From IMG/VR virus record IMGVR_UViG_3300046648_000170, positions 1-41,570 of that record: DNA of 41,570 nucleotides; one strand, 5' to 3'. The DNA is from a virus. Position numbers and translations under genes: made by a program. Below are positions 37,738 to 41,570 of the stretch, in pieces; the stretch's first letter is position 1; each line of letters opens with the position of its first letter. The notes under the pieces are model-generated. The model was not told the origin of the DNA. It saw nothing but the letters and a program-made list of their open reading frames with translations, and made no database searches.

Positions 37738-37889
37738 ACGCGCTGCTATTCGCGCTTGAGGTCGTGTTCGTCCTCGCCGTGGTGGCGGGCGTCGGCATGT
37801 GGTCGGTTCCGGCCGGGGTGGTCTTGGCCGGCGTGCTCGGCCTGCTGGCGGTCGAGCGTGAGCAGGCACGACGGAAGGGGACGACATGA
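37734..37889 (+). CDS. Small two-span membrane protein between terminase and portal
   Basis: A 51-residue product from GTG 37734 in the terL stop (GTGA), ending in a TGA that overlaps the portal ATG at 37886. Two hydrophobic stretches (LLFALEVVFVLAVVAGVGM and VPAGVVLAGVLGLLAV) are followed by a charged tail (EREQARRKGTT). Overlap at both ends makes it a real gene though very short. Its function in the head operon is unknown. Confidence 0.6.
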   Translation: MNALLFALEVVFVLAVVAGVGMWSVPAGVVLAGVLGLLAVEREQARRKGTT

Positions 37890-39208
37890 GCCTCTTCGGG
37901 CTCTTCGAAGGACGGGCATCGCTGGAGAATCCAGCCGTCCCGCTGACAGACCAGTCACTGGCCGAGTGGATGGGCGGCCCGCGCACCAACGCCGGGGTGC
38001 AGGTGTCGGAGCGCAGCGCCCTGCACATGCCCGCGGTATGGCGCTCGGTTGCGGTCATCGCCGGGGTGTCCGCGGCGCTGCCACTGCACACGTACAAGAC
38101 CGGCACAAAGGACCGAACCGACTCGGCGCTGCTGGCCGATCCGCACCCCGAGCTCACGCCGCTGGAGTTGTGGCGGCTCGCCTACGTGCACCGGGTGCTG
38201 TGGGGCAATGCCTACTTGCAGAAGGTGCGCGCGCCGAACGGGCAGGTCAAGGAGCTGTGGCCGATCAGCCCGAGCCGGGTGCAGGTGGAACGGGTGCGGC
38301 CCACCCCGGAGAATCCGGCGGGCAAGCGCTTCTATGTGACGGACGATTGGAACCAGTCCCACATCCTTACCACCCGCGACGTGCTGCACCTCCCGGGGCT
38401 GGGGTACGACGGGCTCACCGGGTGTTCTCCGATCCGTGCGCACGCACAGGGCATCGGGCTGGCGCAGGCGGCCGAGGAGGGCGCGGCCAAGTTGTTCGGC
38501 CGGGGCAACCTCATGTCGGGTGTGCTGCAGACCGAGCAGCGGCTGACGGCGGACCAGGCCGCGGCGCTTAAGGCTGGGTGGCGGGCGAAGGTCGGCGGTA
38601 TCGAGAACGCGCACGAGGTGGCCGTCCTCGACTCGGGGGCCAGCTTCCACCCGGTGACGATGCCGTTGAAGGACTCCCAGTTCCTGGAGTCCCGCGAGTT
38701 TCAGATCACCGAGATCGCCCGTATGTTCGGCGTCCCGCTGTTCCTCCTGATGGAGACAGCGAAGTCGACGTCATGGGGCACGGGGCTGGAGCAGCAGGCA
38801 CAGGGCTGGGTCACATTCGACCTCGGCCCGGCGTGGCTCGCCCCGACGGAGCAGCGCATCACCAAGGAACTCCTGCCGACTGGCGAGTATGCGCACTACG
38901 CGCTGCAGGGCCTGCTACGCGGCGACTCCTCGTCGCGGGCCACGTTCTACCGGGCGATGCGCGACACGGGCGTCATGTCCGCGAACGACATCCGGTACCT
39001 CGAGGAACTCCCCCCGATCTCCGGACCGGAGGGCGACACGTACCTGCAGCCCACGTACATGGCCCCGCTCGGGTCCAATCCACTGGCCAACGATGGCGGG
39101 GCAGTCCCTGCACGTGCGGCCGCTTTGATGGCCGAGGCACGGCGCCTCATGGCCCTGCCCGACGATCGAGGAGGCGAGGATGCCCACGAGGACGATGACC
39201 GGAGCTGA
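37886..39208 (+). CDS. Portal protein (HK97 family)
   Basis: A 440-residue protein that would form the dodecameric ring for DNA entry and exit. HK97-type features are SERSALHMPAVWRSVAVIAG, LWGNAYLQKVRAPNGQVKEL, WPISPSRVQVER, GLTGCSPI, and SREFQITEIARMFGVPLFLL. The C-terminal wing and crown follow, ending in a disordered acidic tail (DDRGGEDAHEDDD) which overlaps the protease gene by 29 bases. Length is normal for the family. Confidence 0.92.
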   Translation: MSLFGLFEGRASLENPAVPLTDQSLAEWMGGPRTNAGVQVSERSALHMPAVWRSVAVIAGVSAALPLHTYKTGTKDRTDSALLADPHPELTPLELWRLAYVHRVLWGNAYLQKVRAPNGQVKELWPISPSRVQVERVRPTPENPAGKRFYVTDDWNQSHILTTRDVLHLPGLGYDGLTGCSPIRAHAQGIGLAQAAEEGAAKLFGRGNLMSGVLQTEQRLTADQAAALKAGWRAKVGGIENAHEVAVLDSGASFHPVTMPLKDSQFLESREFQITEIARMFGVPLFLLMETAKSTSWGTGLEQQAQGWVTFDLGPAWLAPTEQRITKELLPTGEYAHYALQGLLRGDSSSRATFYRAMRDTGVMSANDIRYLEELPPISGPEGDTYLQPTYMAPLGSNPLANDGGAVPARAAALMAEARRLMALPDDRGGEDAHEDDDRS

Positions 39209-39959
39209 AACGCGGCGCCTGCCACTGGCGGACGCCGGGGTGCAGGTCCGTGCCACTGACACCGAGGGGACGGCCCGGTTCTCCGGGTACGCCTCGGTGT
39301 TCAACAGCCGCACAGCGATCGGCAACCCGCTGCGCTGGGGCTTCTACGAGGAGATCGCCCCGGGGGCGTTCTCGAAGACTCTGACCGAGGGCGATGCGCG
39401 AATGCTCATCGACCACGATTCGTACTACGTGGTCAGCCGCTCCTCGGCCGGCACCCTGTCCCTGTCCGAGGATGAGCGCGGCCTTGCCGTGGACTCTGCC
39501 CTCGACCCGGAACTGTCCTACGTCCGGGACCTGCAGGCGAACCTCCGCAATGGGAACGTGTCGGGGATGAGCTTCGGGTTCTACGTCATCAAGGACGAGT
39601 GGAACAGCGAGACGATGGAGGTGGCAGGCGCCGACCCGGTCGAGGTCGACGTCCGCATCATCCGCGAGGTGCGCCTCATCGAGGTCAGCGCCGTCACGTT
39701 CCCTGCCTACCCCGATACCGAGGCCGAGGTAAAGGCCGTGGCCCGAGCCCTCGACCACCGTGGCGACCTCGCCGCGTTGGAGGCCCGCGCCGCCTACCGG
39801 CCCGAGCTCCTCGACCTCGTACACATCGACCGCGAGCCGGGTGAGTCCACTCGTGGTGCGCAGAAGCCTGCTGAGCCGGCCGTGTCCACTCAGCCGACAG
39901 GCATCCCGCTCGATGTGCGCATGAGAGCGCTGGCCGCCCGCTACGGGCTGTCGCGCTAA
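39180..39959 (+). CDS. Prohead protease (HK97 family, S78)
   Basis: A 259-residue serine protease that trims scaffold/capsid proteins during maturation. Family signatures are RFSGYASVFNSR, EEIAPGAFSKTL, LIDHD with catalytic His79, GNVSGMSFGFYV with the nucleophile at Ser131 (or Ser128), and IREVRLIEVSAVTFPAYPDT. The catalytic domain ends near residue 190; the rest (EALDHRGDLAALEARAAYR...) is probably a scaffold-like or disordered tail. It overlaps the portal gene. Confidence 0.9.
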   Translation: MPTRTMTGAETRRLPLADAGVQVRATDTEGTARFSGYASVFNSRTAIGNPLRWGFYEEIAPGAFSKTLTEGDARMLIDHDSYYVVSRSSAGTLSLSEDERGLAVDSALDPELSYVRDLQANLRNGNVSGMSFGFYVIKDEWNSETMEVAGADPVEVDVRIIREVRLIEVSAVTFPAYPDTEAEVKAVARALDHRGDLAALEARAAYRPELLDLVHIDREPGESTRGAQKPAEPAVSTQPTGIPLDVRMRALAARYGLSR

Positions 39960-39973
39960 CCCATCCATCCCCG

Positions 39974-40002
39974 CAGCCCTGGCACCAAGCTGGGGCTGTT
40001 TG
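39974..40002 (+). other. Stem-loop between protease and capsid genes
   Basis: CAGCCC (39974-39979) pairs with GGGCTG (39993-39998), followed by TTTGG. It may be a weak terminator or a processing site that raises capsid mRNA relative to protease mRNA. Confidence 0.45.
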
Positions 40003-40028
40003 GCGTGCCGTGAAAGGACACCAACGCC

Positions 40029-41276
40029 ATGAGTACTCTTCTTCAGCGCGCCCTCGACACGCGGGCGCGTACCTGGTCGCAGATGCAGGAGATCCAGGCC
40101 GCAGCCGAGCGCGAGGGCCGCGACCTGTCCGCCGAGGAGCGTGCCTCGTGGGACGCCGCCGAGGCCGACCTGACCGCGGCGTCGCAGGACATCGAGCGCC
40201 TTGAGCGCCACGCCCGCATGGACACCGTGCAGCGGGAGCAGATCGTCGTCGCCGGGGGCGACCAGGCCGCCGAGACTGCCGAGGACCGGCAGGCCACGCA
40301 GGACGCCGCGTACCGGGACGCGTTCGCCGCGTTCACCCGCCGCGGCATGAGCGGCCTGGACAACGAGCAGCGTCAGCTCCTCATGTCGAACCAGTCCGAG
40401 GTTCGCGCGGGTGCCACCTCCCCGGGTACGGCCGGCGGGTACTTCATCCCGACGGACACCCTCGCCCGGATCACCGAGACGATGAAGGCCTACGGTGGTC
40501 TGCTCAGCGCGGCCAACATCATCAGCACAACGTCGGGTAACCCGCTGAACTGGCCGTCGAACGACGACACGGCGAACGTCGGTGCGATCCTCGCGGAGAA
40601 CGCGCAGATCACCGAGCAGGACGTGACCCTGGGTCAGAAGACCCTCGGCGCGTTCACGTACACGTCGAAGCTGGTCAGGCTCAGCCTGCAGCTGATCCAG
40701 GATGACGCGTTCGGTGTCGAGGCGTGGCTTGCCCGGAAGTTGGGTGAGCGCATTGGCCGAGCCGTGGCCGCGCACCTCGCGACCGGGGTCGGCACCACCC
40801 AGCCCGAGGGGCTGTTCACCAACGCCACCGCGGGCAAGACCGGTCTGGTCGGTCAGACCACGTCGGTCATCTACGACGACCTGGTGGACCTGCAGCACTC
40901 CATCGACCCGGCGTACCGTGCGTCGGCTCAGTGGGCCATGTCGGACTCTGCGCTGAAGGTCGTGCGGAAGCTGAAGGACTCGCAGGGGCGTCCCCTGTGG
41001 GAGCCGTCCGTGCAGGCTGGTGTCCCGTCCTCGCTCATGGGCAGCGCGGTCCTCATCGACAACGGGATCCCCGTCCCGGCGGCCAACGCGAAGAGCATCG
41101 GCTATGGCGACATCAACGCCGCGTACGTCGTCCGGCAGGTGGCCGGCGGGCAGATGATGCGCCTGGAGGAGCGGTACGCCGACTTCCTGCAGGTCGGCTT
41201 CTTCGGGTTCATGCGCCTCGACGCGAAGCCTGACGACGGCAGCGCGTTCCGCGTGTACGCGCACTCTGCGACCTGA
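40029..41276 (+). CDS. Major capsid protein (HK97 fold)
   Basis: A 415-residue protein. Residues 1-130 are a helical, charged delta-domain-like scaffold (RTWSQMQEIQAAAEREGRDL) that the protease would remove near residue 120-135, before GATSPGTAGGYFIPTD. The HK97 core follows: TLARITETMKAYGGLLSAAN, E-loop with ITEQDVTLGQKTLGAFTYTS, then SLQLIQDDAFGVEAWLARKL and the beta-rich end VLIDNGIPVPAAN, YVVRQV, EERYADFLQVGFFGFMRLD. No separate scaffold gene is present, consistent with a fused delta domain. A hairpin precedes and a terminator follows. Confidence 0.93.
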   Translation: MSTLLQRALDTRARTWSQMQEIQAAAEREGRDLSAEERASWDAAEADLTAASQDIERLERHARMDTVQREQIVVAGGDQAAETAEDRQATQDAAYRDAFAAFTRRGMSGLDNEQRQLLMSNQSEVRAGATSPGTAGGYFIPTDTLARITETMKAYGGLLSAANIISTTSGNPLNWPSNDDTANVGAILAENAQITEQDVTLGQKTLGAFTYTSKLVRLSLQLIQDDAFGVEAWLARKLGERIGRAVAAHLATGVGTTQPEGLFTNATAGKTGLVGQTTSVIYDDLVDLQHSIDPAYRASAQWAMSDSALKVVRKLKDSQGRPLWEPSVQAGVPSSLMGSAVLIDNGIPVPAANAKSIGYGDINAAYVVRQVAGGQMMRLEERYADFLQVGFFGFMRLDAKPDDGSAFRVYAHSAT

Positions 41277-41288
41277 TCCATTCCGTTT

Positions 41289-41320
41289 GCGGCCCCTGGC
41301 ATCTGCTGGGGGCCGCACCG
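41289..41320 (+). terminator. Terminator after the capsid gene
   Basis: GCGGCCCC (41289-41296) pairs perfectly with GGGGCCGC (41309-41316) over a 12-base loop, followed by ACCGTTT. It probably tapers transcription after the abundant capsid message. Confidence 0.65.
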
Positions 41321-41338
41321 TTTGAAAGGGGGCGCGGG

Positions 41339-41554
41339 ATGCCGCGCATCCGGATTCTGCAGTCGATCGCCGGGTCTGACTTTTCATGGGCGCCCGGGGA
41401 CGTGGTCGAGGTCGACGGGGCAGCGGCCGCAGCGTGGGCAGATGGCGAGCGGGCCGAGCTGGTCGACGAGAAGGTTCAGGGCGGTGCGGAGAAGGCGGCT
41501 GCCCGTTCCCGTGGCGGTGGCAGGTCGCGCGGTGCCGAGACCCGCACCACGTAG
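41339..41554 (+). CDS. Small head-region protein
   Basis: A 71-residue protein with GGGGG upstream of ATG 41339. A beta domain (RIRILQSIAGSDFSWAPGDV, VEVDGAAAAAWADGERAEL) is followed by a Lys/Arg/Gly-rich disordered tail. Such proteins between capsid and connector genes are common in Streptomyces phages; they may be capsid decoration or head-completion factors, but this is not shown. Its last 111 bases are repeated at the start of the window because of circular closure. Confidence 0.75.
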   Translation: MPRIRILQSIAGSDFSWAPGDVVEVDGAAAAAWADGERAELVDEKVQGGAEKAAARSRGGGRSRGAETRTT

Positions 41555-41570
41555 GAAGGGGCGGGCATGG
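41444..41570 (+). repeat. 127-bp direct repeat of the window start (circular closure)
   Basis: These bases are identical to 1-127. An exact overlap of 127 bases lying in the middle of a gene is what a de Bruijn assembler with k=127 leaves at the ends of a circular or circularly permuted molecule. It is most likely an assembly overlap, not a biological terminal repeat. Confidence 0.85.

Noticed and set aside
39147-41387. A 746-residue leftward open frame opposite the protease and capsid genes
   Set aside because: It is antisense to two clear HK97-family genes; long antisense frames are expected at this GC content and its composition is Arg/Gly/His-rich with no family likeness.
1-41570. CRISPR array or complete restriction-modification system
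   Set aside because: I saw no regularly spaced repeats with unique spacers, and no methyltransferase motifs; the Cas4-like nuclease alone is not CRISPR evidence.
41444-41570. Biological direct terminal repeats
   Set aside because: The repeat is 127 bp, within one gene, and matches a standard assembler k-mer, so circular closure is the simpler explanation.

Overview
This window is a complete, or nearly complete, temperate siphovirus genome from a high-GC actinobacterium, most probably Streptomyces or a close relative. The evidence is the very high GC at third codon positions, frequent GTG starts, ATGA/GTGA start-stop overlaps, a WhiB-family regulator and Streptomyces-type mobile-element genes. 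The first and last 127 bases are identical (1-127 = 41444-41570), so the sequence closes into a circle of about 41,443 bp. The gene cut at position 1 is the same gene that is intact at 41339-41554.

The late genes read rightwards through the closure point. From 35.4 kb come a zinc-finger HNH endonuclease, TerS, TerL, a tiny membrane protein, an HK97-type portal, prohead protease and major capsid protein. From 0.1 kb follow the head-tail connector, tail completion proteins, major tail protein, tail chaperones with a classical -1 slippery site, tape measure, a LamG-containing minor tail protein and tail tip/fibre proteins. An amidase endolysin, an r1t-like holin, a membrane/coiled-coil protein and a membrane-anchored collagen-like protein close the unit (10.1-12.1 kb).

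The lysogeny region (12.1-16.5 kb) has leftward GntR-type and XRE-type regulators, a 450-bp gap with six TGGGAGA sites (candidate attP arms), a tyrosine integrase, a small Cys-rich protein and a leftward XRE-like repressor. A rightward Cro-like gene and an excisionase-like gene follow. The integrase carries what reads as a LysM domain inside its catalytic domain.

The early region (16.5-27.6 kb) is a tightly packed rightward operon: small hypothetical proteins, a Cas4-like Fe-S nuclease, an SSB-like protein, a 49-nt tRNA-like minihelix, a prim-pol/SF3 helicase followed by iterons, a RusA resolvase, a WhiB protein with an HNH-like tail, and a VUT transporter overlapping a DpdA-like transglycosylase. 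The last pair suggests 7-deazaguanine modification of phage DNA from host precursor.

From 27.6 to 33.2 kb lies a block that looks like the transfer region of a Streptomyces integrative conjugative element (AICE) rather than a phage region. It has a divergently read small regulator with a palindromic operator, an OB-fold-like protein, SpdB-like and SpdD-like membrane proteins, a secreted Cys-rich protein and an FtsK/TraB-like DNA translocase. Tandem 8-bp repeats follow the translocase. A lipoprotein gene, a DUF6221-like gene, a small HNH nuclease and a P-loop kinase-like gene lead back to a non-coding region that may hold cos. The coexistence of virion, integrase, replication and conjugation-type modules is the main point of interest.
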